Positions 9,101 through 18,946 are shown, numbered from the stretch's first letter. The stretch: 64,000 nt of DNA from RDXT01 sp033765305 (GCA_033765305.1 JANRID010000011.1:1-64000), one strand, 5' to 3'. Program-made: numbers and translations. Notes: generated by a model not told the origin, from the sequence alone.

Positions 9101-9257
9101 CCACGAGCGCAGCTACAAGGCACTCGAAGACATCAAGGTGCTGCCGAACGTGCAGTATATGACGCTGGTCCGCAACCGCACCGAGGCGGAAGCGGCTTCC
9201 CGCGCCCGGACCCAGAAGGGGGCAGAAACGCACGCTGCCGCCGACCACCACGGATAA
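6132..9257 (+). CDS. actB: ACIII molybdopterin-like/iron-sulfur subunit ActB (fused form)
   Basis: 1041 aa from ATG 6132. After a short N-terminus comes a twin-arginine-like, lipoprotein-like segment (SGRRDFLKMMGFGLS then LAACQ). Residues about 60-720 form the molybdopterin-oxidoreductase-like domain, which in ACIII carries no cofactor. The C-terminal ferredoxin-like domain holds four cysteine groups: CTGCGACVVSC near 769, CQQCDNAPCETVC near 839, CIGTRYCANNC near 872, and CSFC/CQQSCP near 929 and 963, enough for three [4Fe-4S] and one [3Fe-4S] cluster. It relays quinol electrons to ActA. Base composition and codon choice change sharply near codons 865-920, the main anomaly of the window. Confidence 0.92.
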   Translation: MRENRYWQTPEQLHAAPAGTDPKQERDIPVDELLENALPSGRRDFLKMMGFGLSAAVLAACQKAPVKYALPYVKNPTDLVPGIPNFYATGFYDGQEFSSILVKTREGRPIKVEGNKLSPLHKGGVGARAHASILSLYDNSDARLRQPAEANGDQFVPVAWDKLDGTVPGKLAEAANAGKPIYLITGSVISPMRMAAIAAFKAKYPTAQHVVYDAINYDAIAQAHETLLGKRAMPAYRFDKAQVVASFNCDFLGTWLSPTEFTRQWTSTRKVTDTNPTVSRLYQFEAQMSLTGANADHRIPMKPSQEAAALVALYNSIAARARQDIYNAPKVELAGNFIEKASLDLWEARGKALVVSGTNDANIQQIVVAINWMLEAYGATLDLERPCLLRSRGDSTLEAALAGFAGAGAVLIHGGTNPAYSHPTAEAFTSALAKVPLRISFSSYLDDTAALCTHVAPDHHYLESWGDAQPYAGQYFLQQPTIQPLFKTRQFEETLLLWAGVKTTAFDFLRAQFAQAHKALADKKDAPSVDQLWMQSLHDGFYVHPSDGKSADAPKLAASVAPAVAAATQAIKPAELEVVLYQKVAIGDGTLTNNPWLHELPDPISKAVWDNYVAVNPVDAQAKGIKTGTHVKVTLGSYSVELPAYVQPGQARGTVAIALGYGRTKGGKVVEYSGKGLGKNAYPFVTFAGGLPRYSATGATLELTGGFTELALSQRHPTSMGRDIIRETTLSEYRKNPKAANEHQVHIVQVFPQHPKNGHWWAMAIDLNACTGCGACVVSCVAENNIAVVGRNEVKRSREMHWLRIDRYYSTNPEALEKQDLKAMELPEEYPQVIFQPMLCQQCDNAPCETVCPVLATTHSSEGLNQMTYNRCIGTRYCANNCPYKVRRFNWFNYWNDKTLYGDLYSHSEMGRLVLNPDVTVRFRGVMEKCSFCVQRLQDAKLRAKVNANSTFAKPEDGEVKTACQQSCPTGAIVFGDFNDPESEVSKLIRHERSYKALEDIKVLPNVQYMTLVRNRTEAEAASRARTQKGAETHAAADHHG

Positions 9258-9264
9258 TGCATCA

Positions 9265-9284
9265 GGCGGGGGCATGCCCCCGCC
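9265..9284. terminator. Perfect GC-rich palindrome between actB and actC
   Basis: GGCGGGGGCA followed at once by its reverse complement forms a 20-base perfect palindrome, eight bases after the actB stop, followed by CGCTTTC. Inside an operon it could act as a partial terminator, an mRNA 3'-end stabiliser or a processing site. Confidence 0.45.
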
Positions 9285-9329
9285 GCTTTCATACCTCTGA
9301 GCGAATATTCCCGGAACAACGAACGGAAC

Positions 9330-10730
<1,401 letters not shown>

Positions 10731-10765
10731 CATCCTCCAGACCCCTCTGATAATCTGCGGAGACA

Positions 10766-11293
10766 ATGAAAGCAAGAAACTTCGTCGTCGGAAAATTCTG
10801 GAACCCCGACCATGTGCTGGAGGCGCTCGACAAGCTGCAGCACGACCGGGTCCTGGTGTATGATGTATTCTCGCCCTTTCCCATCCACGGGATCGAGCCA
10901 TATCTCAATATCAAGCGCACACGGCTGACGGTGGCCTCCTTCATCTACGGCTGCATCGGCGTCACGCTGGCAGTCACGATGATGTCCCTGATCTACGGGG
11001 TGGTATGGCCGGTGAACATCGGCGGCAAGCCCTATGTGCCGTGGGTGGACTTTACGCCGGTGGCGTTCGAGACGACGGTGCTCTTTGCCGCGCACGGCAT
11101 GGTGATCACCTTCTTCATCGTGGGCAACTTCTGGCCGGGCAAAAAGGCCCGCCTGTTCGACGACCGCCAGACGGACGACGTGATCGTGGTGGCGATCGAC
11201 CGCCAGAAAATCGAAAATATGGACGCGGTCCGCAAGACGCTGACGGATGCGGGCGCATTTGAAGTCACCGAACAAATCTCTGAAGGGCGATGA
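10766..11293 (+). CDS. actD: ACIII subunit ActD (DUF3341)
   Basis: 175 aa. The N-terminal cytoplasmic domain includes the DVFSPFPIHGIEPYL segment characteristic of DUF3341, followed by two membrane helices (about residues 53-77 and 95-120). ActD is an accessory membrane subunit that packs against ActC; it binds no cofactor and its precise role is not settled. Its stop overlaps the actE start by four bases (ATGA), indicating translational coupling. Confidence 0.9.
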   Translation: MKARNFVVGKFWNPDHVLEALDKLQHDRVLVYDVFSPFPIHGIEPYLNIKRTRLTVASFIYGCIGVTLAVTMMSLIYGVVWPVNIGGKPYVPWVDFTPVAFETTVLFAAHGMVITFFIVGNFWPGKKARLFDDRQTDDVIVVAIDRQKIENMDAVRKTLTDAGAFEVTEQISEGR

Positions 11294-12000
11294 ACCAGCA
11301 AGCACGCATCTTCGCAGTCCTGACGGCAGGCGTTCTGCTCCTGGCGCTCTCCGGCTGCTATACCGACAAATCCCGGCGCAACCTGGAGTATGCGCCCAAC
11401 ATGTACAACTCCCTGCCGCTGGAGCCTTACTCCCAGACGGTTTTCTGGGAGACCAACATCGGCGGCAACTACGAGGCTGCTCGCAAGGACGGCAAATCGC
11501 CCTTTGCCAACGGCCTCAATGCCCAGCGCGCACCCGAAGGCACGGTGCCCCGCACGGAATCGTGGATTACGGCTGCCGACACCCTCGTGCCCTACACGCC
11601 GTATCCGCATCCCGACTCGCCGGAAGGCTATGAGGCTGCCAACGGCTACCTGAGCCCGCTCAATCTGCCCGACCGCAACGGAAAAGGCATTCAGTGCACG
11701 GAGGAAAGCTTCAAGCGCGGCAAGGAAGTGTACGAGATCTACTGCCAGGTCTGCCACGGTGCCAAAGGCGACGGCCAGGGCACGCTGGCGCAGAAAGGGG
11801 TGCTGGGCGGCGTGCCTGCCTACAACTCCGGACGCCTTGCGACCATGACCGCCGGCCAGATGTACCATTCCATCACCTACGGGCGCAACAACATGGGCTC
11901 GTACGCAGCCCAGCTCACCCCGCGCCAGCGCTGGGAGGTGATCTGCTACATCCAGCAGTTCCAGCCGGCCCCCGGCGCTGCGCAACCCGCGACGAATTGA
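11290..12000 (+). CDS. actE: ACIII monoheme cytochrome c lipoprotein ActE
   Basis: 236 aa. A lipoprotein signal (LLLALSGC) places it on the periplasmic face as a lipid-anchored protein. Near residue 153 the single heme-binding motif CQVCH follows EIY, and the likely axial methionine lies in the NNMGSYAAQL stretch near 198. ActE accepts electrons from ActA and can pass them to the oxidase. The YTPYPHPDSPEGYEAANGY segment is the usual ActE signature before the cytochrome domain. It overlaps actD by four bases. Confidence 0.9.
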   Translation: MNQQARIFAVLTAGVLLLALSGCYTDKSRRNLEYAPNMYNSLPLEPYSQTVFWETNIGGNYEAARKDGKSPFANGLNAQRAPEGTVPRTESWITAADTLVPYTPYPHPDSPEGYEAANGYLSPLNLPDRNGKGIQCTEESFKRGKEVYEIYCQVCHGAKGDGQGTLAQKGVLGGVPAYNSGRLATMTAGQMYHSITYGRNNMGSYAAQLTPRQRWEVICYIQQFQPAPGAAQPATN

Positions 12001-12029
12001 TTCCCTGAACCCCCATAAACCGTAATACT

Positions 12030-13376
12030 TTGAAAGCGGTACACTATACAAAGGAACAGCTGACCGAACGCTTCGAGTTCACGCCCAAGCTGCGGAACTT
12101 CATCTTCGGTCTGATTGGGGTGGGCCTGGTGCTGGTGCTGCTAGGCGCATTCCTGGGCGGCGGCGGCGAAGAGCACGCCACGGAAGGCGGACACCATGCG
12201 GCAGCTGCCGCAGGCGAGGTGATCGCCGTAGCCGATACGGACGGCGGCCATCATGCCGACCATCCGCCGGTGCTCGTGCGCCGGATTCTGGCCAACCTGC
12301 TCATCAGCAGCCTGTATTTCATGACCATTGCGATGGGCTGCATGTTCTTCCTGACCGTGCACCGCATCGGCAATGCCGGCTGGCATACGGCCATCAAGCG
12401 CGTACCGGAGGCGATCGTGACCTGGCTGCCTGTAGGCGCCGCCGGCTTCGCCATCCTGTGCATTTTCCTGAATCAGCTGTATGAATGGGCGATTCTGCCC
12501 GCAGGGGCCGATGCCATCATCGACTCCAAGCGCGCATATCTCAATCAGCCGTTTTTCATCGCCCGCACGTTTGTGTTCTTCCTGATCTGGGGGGCTGCTG
12601 CCTGGTATTACCGCCGGCTCTCGCACAAACAGGATGCAGCTGCCAGCTCCGATGAAGGGGTGGCCTGGTTCAAGCGCAGCGAAGCCCTTTCCGCTGGGTT
12701 TGTGGTATTCTTTGCCCTTTCCTACAGCTTCTTCGCGGTGGATTGGATCAAGTCGCTGGAGCCGCACTGGTTCAGCACGATCTTCGGGGTGCAGGTGTTT
12801 GCCGGCTCGATGGTGATTGCCAACGTGACGATGTACCTGCTGCTGCTCTACCTCCAGAACCAGGGCTACATGAAGTATGTGAACCCGTCGCACTACCACG
12901 ACCTGGGCAAATACACCTTCGGCTTCTCGATCTTCTGGGCCTATACTTGGCTGGCGCAGTACCTGCTGATCTGGTATGCGAACATTCCGGAGGAAGGCAT
13001 CTACTATGTCAAGCGCTACCGCGTGGAAGATCCTGAGTATCTGGGATATGCGTTCTTCTTCTACGCCAACATCATCATCAACTTCATCACGCCGTTCTTC
13101 GCGCTGATGACCCGCGATGCCAAGCGCCATGCCACGACCTTCGTGCCGGTGGGCATCCTGCTGATCTACGGCCACTGGCAGGATCTGTTCCAGATGGTGA
13201 TGCCCGGCGCAGTCGGGAAGAACCAGGGAATCGGCTTCCTCGAGATCGGTTTCTTCCTGGCGTTTGCAGGCCTGTTCATGCTGGTGGTGTTCCGCTCGCT
13301 GACCCGCGCCAATCTGGCGCCCGTCAACCACCCCTATCTGGAGGAAAGCCTGCACCATACGACCGGGGCCGTTTGA
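12030..13376 (+). CDS. actF: ACIII quinol:cytochrome c oxidoreductase membrane subunit ActF
   Basis: 448 aa with about ten membrane helices, a paralogue-like partner of ActC in ACIII. The start appears to be TTG 12030: the frame opens there with a soluble KAVHYTKEQLTERFEFTP leader before the first helix, and no ATG occurs until well inside the protein. A histidine-rich periplasmic loop (EEHATEGGHHAA, GGHHADH) follows helix 1. Conserved stretches include SVDWIKSLEPHW-like FAVDWIKSLEPHWFST and the SHYHDLGKY motif. It ends the ACIII genes; a promoter for the oxidase genes overlaps its stop codon. Confidence 0.88.
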   Translation: MKAVHYTKEQLTERFEFTPKLRNFIFGLIGVGLVLVLLGAFLGGGGEEHATEGGHHAAAAAGEVIAVADTDGGHHADHPPVLVRRILANLLISSLYFMTIAMGCMFFLTVHRIGNAGWHTAIKRVPEAIVTWLPVGAAGFAILCIFLNQLYEWAILPAGADAIIDSKRAYLNQPFFIARTFVFFLIWGAAAWYYRRLSHKQDAAASSDEGVAWFKRSEALSAGFVVFFALSYSFFAVDWIKSLEPHWFSTIFGVQVFAGSMVIANVTMYLLLLYLQNQGYMKYVNPSHYHDLGKYTFGFSIFWAYTWLAQYLLIWYANIPEEGIYYVKRYRVEDPEYLGYAFFFYANIIINFITPFFALMTRDAKRHATTFVPVGILLIYGHWQDLFQMVMPGAVGKNQGIGFLEIGFFLAFAGLFMLVVFRSLTRANLAPVNHPYLEESLHHTTGAV

Positions 13377-13400
13377 CGGATTAAGAAAATCGTATATTTG
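13372..13400 (+). promoter_or_regulatory. Internal promoter before the aa3 oxidase genes
   Basis: TTTG (13372-13375), overlapping the actF stop, a 17-base spacer and TATATTTG (13393-13400) fully match the -7 consensus TAnnTTTG. This could let the oxidase genes be expressed apart from ACIII. Confidence 0.55.
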
Positions 13401-13456
13401 GATCAACAATCCTTCCCCTCTCCCAGTTATAGACTTACCATACCGAGATACGCTGC

Positions 13457-14521
13457 ATGGATGCACAGTCCCTTATCAGTCTCGCGCAATGGCTGCTGGT
13501 GCTCATTTTGGGCATGGTCTGCGCGAACCTTTACCTGGTATTCCGCCTGAAGGATCTCGATCCCTTCGCCCGCTGGAACGCAAACCTGATCAATGCCTGG
13601 CTGCTGCTGCTCTTTATGATCGGCGGATTCATCGCAGCTGCGGTGTCGACTGGCGTGTGGAAGGAGCATTTTACGCTCGTCTTCGATTCCGCATCGGAGC
13701 ATGGGGAATGGATCGATGCGATGTTCTGGCGCACCATGGCCGTATCGATCTTCGTGACGGTCATTACGAATGTGCTGCTCTTCTATTACGCATGGCGCTA
13801 CCGCGCCCGCGAAGGCCAGAAGGCGCTCTTTTATCCGCATAACAACAAGCTGGAGCTGATCTGGACCATCATTCCGGCCATCGTGCTCACGGCCCTGATT
13901 CTGGACGGCGCGTTCAAGTGGCTCAAAATCACAGGTCCTGCTCCGGACGACGCGCTGCTGGTGGAAGTCAACGGCAAGCAGTTTGCCTGGACGGCCCGCT
14001 ATCCCGGCGCAGATCTGGAATTTGGCGAGACGAATGTCCGCCTGATCGACGAAGGCAAGGGCAACACGCTCGGATTCAACCTCGAAGACAAGCGAGGCCA
14101 TGACGATCTGGTTACCAATGAAATGGTGATTCCGGTCAACACGGATATTGAGATGAAGATCCGCTCCCGCGATGTGCTTCACAGCGCTACGCTGGCCCAT
14201 TTCCGGGTCAAGATGGATGCGGTGCCCGGCATGATGACCCGCTTCCACTTCAAGCCGACCAAAACGACGGCTGAAATGCGGGAGATCAAAGGCAATCCGG
14301 ACTTCGAATACGAAATGTCCTGCCAGCAGATCTGCGGCGGCGGCCACTGGAACATGCGTCTGGTGGTGAAAGTGGTGACGATGGAGGAATACAAAGCCTG
14401 GGCTGCCCAGCAGCAGACCTTTATCGCCTCCTACCGTCAGCTGAATCCGGAAGCCGGCGGAGCACAGGCCGATGCTTCCGAAGCAGAAGCCACAGCGCCT
14501 CAGATGGCAGTTTCCCGCTGA
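13457..14521 (+). CDS. ctaC: Cytochrome c oxidase subunit II (CuA subunit)
   Basis: 354 aa. Three hydrophobic helices come before the periplasmic cupredoxin domain; classical CtaC has two, so one extra N-terminal helix is present, as is common in Bacteroidota. The CuA ligands are visible: a histidine in DVLHSATLAHF near residue 241, then CQQICGGGHWNM near 288-299 giving two cysteines, a histidine and a methionine. There is no CxxCH motif, so this is an aa3, not a caa3, subunit. It takes electrons from ACIII cytochromes and passes them to subunit I. Confidence 0.93.
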   Translation: MDAQSLISLAQWLLVLILGMVCANLYLVFRLKDLDPFARWNANLINAWLLLLFMIGGFIAAAVSTGVWKEHFTLVFDSASEHGEWIDAMFWRTMAVSIFVTVITNVLLFYYAWRYRAREGQKALFYPHNNKLELIWTIIPAIVLTALILDGAFKWLKITGPAPDDALLVEVNGKQFAWTARYPGADLEFGETNVRLIDEGKGNTLGFNLEDKRGHDDLVTNEMVIPVNTDIEMKIRSRDVLHSATLAHFRVKMDAVPGMMTRFHFKPTKTTAEMREIKGNPDFEYEMSCQQICGGGHWNMRLVVKVVTMEEYKAWAAQQQTFIASYRQLNPEAGGAQADASEAEATAPQMAVSR

Positions 14522-14569
14522 TTGAATGGTACCCGAATCGTAATACTCAGAGCATAAGCGTTCGTATAT

Positions 14570-16459
14570 ATGGCTGAAGTCACTTCGCATGCAGCCGTGA
14601 CAGTTGGGGGGCACGCACACGAGCACCACGATCACGAGCACCACGGAAATTTCTGGACGAACTACGTGTTCAGCACCGACCATAAGGTCATCGCCAAGCA
14701 GTTCATGATCACCGGGATCATCATGGCGATCATCGGGATCGGGATGTCCACGCTGTTCCGTCTGCAACTGGCCTTTCCGGACACCAACTTCCCGGTCCTG
14801 GAGTTTTTCCTCGGGAAATGGGCCCCGGATGGCAAACTCGATCCGAATTTCTACCTGGCCCTGGTAACGATGCACGGGACTTTCATGGTCTTTTTCGTGC
14901 TCACGGCCGGCCTGAGCGGCACCTTCAGCAACTTCCTGATTCCGCTGCAGATCGGCGCGCGCGACATGGCGTCGGGCTTCATCAATATGCTTTCGTACTG
15001 GTTCTTCTTCGCATCGTCGGTAATCATGCTGATTTCCCTCTTTGTGGAGACGGGCCCTGCTGCTGCCGGCTGGACGATTTATCCTCCGCTCAGCGCACTG
15101 CCTGAAGCGATTCCGGGCTCCGGTGTCGGGATGACGCTCTGGCTGGTGGCCATGGTGCTCTTCATCGCCTCGTCGCTGATGGGCGGCATCAACTACATCG
15201 CCACGGTGCTGAACCTCCGCACGGAAGGCATGTCGTTCGACCGCCTGCCGCTGACCATCTGGGCCTTCTTTGTAACGGCGATCCTCGGGGTGCTTTCCTT
15301 CCCCGTGCTGCTGGCCGCAGCGCTGCTGCTGCTGTTCGACCGCTCATTCGGCACCAGCTTCTATCTCTCCGACATCTTCATCGGCGGTGCCGCCATGCAC
15401 CACCAGGGGGGCAGCCCGATCCTGTTCCAGCACCTGTTCTGGTTCCTCGGCCACCCGGAAGTATATATCGTGCTGCTGCCCGCACTGGGCATCACCTCCG
15501 AGATTGTATCGGTGCACAGCCGCAAGCCGATCTTCGGCTACAAGGCTATGATCGGTTCGATTCTGGGCATCGCTTTCCTTTCGTTCATCGTGTGGGCGCA
15601 CCACATGTTCGTGACCGGGATGAACCCCTTCCTCGGAACGGTGTTCATGCTCTTCACGCTGGTGATCGCCGTGCCTTCGGCCATCAAGGCGTTCAACTAC
15701 ATCGCCACGCTTTGGAAGGGCAATATCCGGTTTACGACGCCGATGCTGTTTGCAATCGGTCTCGTATCCTTCTTCATCACCGGCGGCATCACCGGCATCT
15801 TCTTGGGCAATGCAGCGCTGGACATTCCGCTGCACGATACCTACTTTGTGACGGCGCACTTCCACCTCGTGATGGGTTCGGCTTCGGCCTTCGGCTTCTT
15901 CGCCGGGATCTACCAGTGGTTCCCCAAGATGTTCGGCCGCCAGCTGAACGCACGCCTGGGCTATCTGCACTTCTGGTTTACGTTTGTATCGCTGTATCTC
16001 GTGTTCTTCCCGATGCACTTTATGGGCATGGGCGGTGTGGCACGCCACTATTACAGCCAGACGGCGTTTGACTTCATGAACGTGTTCGGCGACCTGCAGG
16101 TGTTCATCACCATTGCGGCGATCATCGGCTTCTTCGGGCAGTTCTTCTTCCTGTGGAACTTTGTGACCAGCATTTTCTGGGGCAAGCAGTCTTCGCTCAA
16201 CCCCTGGGAATCCAACACGCTGGAGTGGACTACGCCGCTGCATCCGGGCCACGGCAACTGGCCGGGCGCGATTCCTGCAGTGCACCGCTGGCCGTATGAC
16301 TATTCCCGCCCCGGTGTGAAGAAGGATTACCTGCCGCAGCACATTCCGGATGAGGAAGTAGAATACGAAGAAGGATTCAAGCCGGAACTCGATCCGCATC
16401 ATGCCCCTGCGCCCAAGCGCAAGCAGGAGACGGGCGAGAAGACGGAAACAGCTGAATAA
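14570..16459 (+). CDS. ctaD: Cytochrome c oxidase subunit I (aa3 type)
   Basis: 629 aa with at least twelve membrane helices. Metal ligands are in place: TMHGTF (low-spin heme a) near residue 100, GHPEVY with the His-Tyr pair of the CuB site near 295, the HH pair in WAHHMFVTG near 344, and HFHLVMG (heme a3 and a) near 430. The glutamate next to the HPEVY histidine marks an A1-type proton-pumping oxidase. The first 25 residues are histidine-rich (HEHHDHEHHG), which is unusual and may help metal capture. It reduces O2 to water and pumps protons. Confidence 0.95.
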   Translation: MAEVTSHAAVTVGGHAHEHHDHEHHGNFWTNYVFSTDHKVIAKQFMITGIIMAIIGIGMSTLFRLQLAFPDTNFPVLEFFLGKWAPDGKLDPNFYLALVTMHGTFMVFFVLTAGLSGTFSNFLIPLQIGARDMASGFINMLSYWFFFASSVIMLISLFVETGPAAAGWTIYPPLSALPEAIPGSGVGMTLWLVAMVLFIASSLMGGINYIATVLNLRTEGMSFDRLPLTIWAFFVTAILGVLSFPVLLAAALLLLFDRSFGTSFYLSDIFIGGAAMHHQGGSPILFQHLFWFLGHPEVYIVLLPALGITSEIVSVHSRKPIFGYKAMIGSILGIAFLSFIVWAHHMFVTGMNPFLGTVFMLFTLVIAVPSAIKAFNYIATLWKGNIRFTTPMLFAIGLVSFFITGGITGIFLGNAALDIPLHDTYFVTAHFHLVMGSASAFGFFAGIYQWFPKMFGRQLNARLGYLHFWFTFVSLYLVFFPMHFMGMGGVARHYYSQTAFDFMNVFGDLQVFITIAAIIGFFGQFFFLWNFVTSIFWGKQSSLNPWESNTLEWTTPLHPGHGNWPGAIPAVHRWPYDYSRPGVKKDYLPQHIPDEEVEYEEGFKPELDPHHAPAPKRKQETGEKTETAE

Positions 16460-16467
16460 TTCCGCTA

Positions 16468-17457
16468 TTGGAATCTCCTATCCCGACGGCAGCGCCCGCA
16501 GTGAAACGCTATCGATGGATGGCAGGCATCACGGTGGGCGCTGTCATCTTTTTGATCCTGGTAGGTGCGCTGGTGCGCATGACGGGATCGGGCATGGGCT
16601 GCCCTGACTGGCCGAAATGCTTCGGGCAGTGGGTGCCGCCGACGGATATTTCACAGCTGCCGGCGGATTATAAGATCCGGTTTCAGGTGGCGGGGAAGGA
16701 AATCGCCGATTTCGACCCGTACAAGACCTGGATCGAGTACATCAACCGGCTGATCGGGGTGCTGATCGGGCTCTTTGCGCTGATTACGGCGGCGCTGTCG
16801 CTGCCGTTGCGGCGGCTAGATCCCTGGATCACGCGGTGGAGTGCAGCGGGGCTGGTGCTGGTGATCCTGCAAGGGGGGCTGGGTGCGTATGTTGTGCGCA
16901 CGAACCTGAAAACCGGCATCATTACGCTGCACATGCTGATGGCGCTGCTGGTGCTGGCGGCCTTTATGGCGGCGTGGATGCGGACCCTGCGCACACAGGC
17001 GAATGCAGAGCCCGGGCTGTTCCGGCTGTCGCTGGCGGCGCTGCTGCTGACGCTGGTGCAGATTCTGCTGGGCACCCAGGTGCGCGAGCAGATCGACGAG
17101 CTGGCGATTGCGCTGGGATCGGACCGGCGTGCGGAGTGGATTGCGGGGCTGGATGCGCTGTACGACGTGCACAAGGTATTTTACTATGTGCTTGCGGCAG
17201 CGGCGGCGGCGGTGTGGTGGCAGGGAAGACGTTCGGGCACGCGCGCATTGCGGCTGCTGAGCTGGAGCTTGCCTGCGGTGGTGGCAGCGGAGGTGCTGCT
17301 GGGGCTGGGGATGCATCACCTGGCTGTGCCGGCGGTCTTTCAGCCGTTGCATTTGTTGGCTGCAACGCTGTTATTTGCGGGGTTGTTTCTGATGACGGGA
17401 TTGGCCTGGCCGCGGCGGCCGGGTGCAGAGCAAGCACATGATGAACATGCAAGATAA
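16468..17457 (+). CDS. ctaA: Heme A synthase (CtaA/COX15)
   Basis: 329 aa, about eight membrane helices. It converts heme O to heme A for the neighbouring oxidase. The N-terminal hallmark VRMTGSGMGCPDWPKC is complete, and heme-binding histidines are seen in TLHMLMALL, DVHKVFYY, GMHHL and LHLL. In the WIEYINRLIG segment the position that is histidine in many CtaA proteins is asparagine. The start is uncertain: TTG 16468 (used here) or GTG 16501, which begins right at the conserved KRYRWMAG. It is nine bases downstream of ctaD and overlaps ctaB by 20 bases. Confidence 0.9.
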   Translation: MESPIPTAAPAVKRYRWMAGITVGAVIFLILVGALVRMTGSGMGCPDWPKCFGQWVPPTDISQLPADYKIRFQVAGKEIADFDPYKTWIEYINRLIGVLIGLFALITAALSLPLRRLDPWITRWSAAGLVLVILQGGLGAYVVRTNLKTGIITLHMLMALLVLAAFMAAWMRTLRTQANAEPGLFRLSLAALLLTLVQILLGTQVREQIDELAIALGSDRRAEWIAGLDALYDVHKVFYYVLAAAAAAVWWQGRRSGTRALRLLSWSLPAVVAAEVLLGLGMHHLAVPAVFQPLHLLAATLLFAGLFLMTGLAWPRRPGAEQAHDEHAR

Positions 17458-18343
17458 AGCTGCTGCGCGGGCGTCGTCCGCGGGTGCTGCCTGGCGCAGC
17501 AAGGCGCAGGCCTTGTTCGAGCTGACCAAGGCCCGGCTGAGCCTGCTGGTGGCGCTGTCGGCATCGTTCGGGTATGCCATGGCGGCAGCTCCGGAGCTGG
17601 ATCTGCTTGGCAGCCTGCTCATCGGGCTGGCCGGATGGCTGATTACCGGCGCCTCCAATGCGCTCAATCAGGTGATCGAGCGGGAATACGACCGGGAAAT
17701 GATGCGCACGGCGCGCCGTCCGATGGCGGAAGGGCGTCTGCCGGTGCGGGAGGCAGTAGCCTTTGCGGTGGTGCTGGCGGTGTGCGGGGTTGTGCTGCTC
17801 CATGAGCGCTTCAACCTGCCTGCGGCGCTGCTGGGGATTATCGGGCTGCTTTCGTATGCATTTGTATATACGCCGATGAAGCGGATCTCGCCGGCCTCGG
17901 TGTTCATCGGGGCGATTCCGGGCGGCCTGCCGCCGCTCATCGGATGGGTGGCCTGGACCGGATCGCTGGATCCGGGCGGCTGGGTGCTGTTTGCCTTCCA
18001 GTTTTTCTGGCAGTTTCCCCACTTCTGGGCCATTGCCTGGCGGCTGGATGAGGACTACCGGCGGGCAGGCTTCCGCATGCTGCCTTCGGCAAGCGGACGC
18101 TCGAAATTCAGCGCGACGCTGATTCTGATGTACACGGTGTGCATGATCCCGCTGGCGCTGTTTGCGCTGCGTGCAGGCCTGACCGGTCCCTGGGGGGCTG
18201 CGGTGCTTGCCGTGCTGGGGCTGGGATTTTCCATTCCGGCCTTCCGGCTTCAGCAGACGCTCGACGATGTCCACGCAAAGCGGCTGATGTTTTTCTCATT
18301 TCTGTATCTGCCTGCAAGCCAGGTGGTATTTTTGCTGTTATAG
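17438..18343 (+). CDS. ctaB: Protoheme IX farnesyltransferase (heme O synthase)
   Basis: 301 aa UbiA-family prenyltransferase with about nine membrane helices. It adds a farnesyl group to heme b, making heme O for CtaA. The first Asp-rich prenyl-binding region appears as NALNQVIEREYDREM followed by TARRPMAEG, and the KRISP-like second region as TPMKRISPAS; both are typical of CtaB. I chose ATG 17438 over an upstream GTG; two further ATG codons follow closely. It overlaps ctaA and precedes ctaE by 15 bases. Confidence 0.9.
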   Translation: MMNMQDKAAARASSAGAAWRSKAQALFELTKARLSLLVALSASFGYAMAAAPELDLLGSLLIGLAGWLITGASNALNQVIEREYDREMMRTARRPMAEGRLPVREAVAFAVVLAVCGVVLLHERFNLPAALLGIIGLLSYAFVYTPMKRISPASVFIGAIPGGLPPLIGWVAWTGSLDPGGWVLFAFQFFWQFPHFWAIAWRLDEDYRRAGFRMLPSASGRSKFSATLILMYTVCMIPLALFALRAGLTGPWGAAVLAVLGLGFSIPAFRLQQTLDDVHAKRLMFFSFLYLPASQVVFLLL

Positions 18344-18358
18344 GGTTGAGTCCGGGAT

Positions 18359-18946
18359 ATGATGGCTGAACAAAGAACCTATCTGATCCATCCGCAGAAG
18401 TTTCTGCTGTGGCTCTTTATTATATCGGTGATCATGGTCTTCGGCGGGCTGACGAGCGCATACATCGTGCAGCGCTCGTTTGTGCGGCCTGACCAGCAGG
18501 TGCTGTTTGCCCTGCCCGATGTGCTGTGGTACAATCTGGCGCTGGCGCTCCTGAGCAGCGTGACCATGCAGCTGGCGGTCTATTGGGAAAAGCAGAGCCA
18601 GATGCGGCTGGTTTCCCTGGCGCTGGGGATGACGTTTGTGCTCGGCTGCCTGTTTTTGCTGGGGCAATGGCAGGCTTTCGGGGATATGACGGCAGGCGGC
18701 CTGCCCTTCGTGGACCGGCGGCGGCTGGACAATTCGGTCTCGTACTTCTACGTATTCACTGGCCTGCACGGCGCGCATATCGTATCGGCTGTGATCACCG
18801 TGCTGGTGCTGCTGATCCGGTCCCTGCTGAACCGGTTTCCAGCGGGCCGCCGCCGGCTCATTTTTGAGATGAGCGCGGTATTCTGGCATTTCCTCGGGCT
18901 GCTCTGGGTATATCTCTTTGTGTTTCTGAACTACACCCAGCGCTGA
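18359..18946 (+). CDS. ctaE: Cytochrome c oxidase subunit III
   Basis: 195 aa with about five helices, the short form lacking the first two helices of seven-helix subunits III. Recognisable stretches are GGLTSAYIVQ near the start and the FYVFTGLHGAHIVSA region with the subunit III histidines near residue 138. Subunit III stabilises the oxidase during turnover. It ends the respiratory block; the subunit IV, second subunit III, SCO1 and DUF420 genes often seen next in Bacteroidota are not here. Confidence 0.85.
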   Translation: MMAEQRTYLIHPQKFLLWLFIISVIMVFGGLTSAYIVQRSFVRPDQQVLFALPDVLWYNLALALLSSVTMQLAVYWEKQSQMRLVSLALGMTFVLGCLFLLGQWQAFGDMTAGGLPFVDRRRLDNSVSYFYVFTGLHGAHIVSAVITVLVLLIRSLLNRFPAGRRRLIFEMSAVFWHFLGLLWVYLFVFLNYTQR

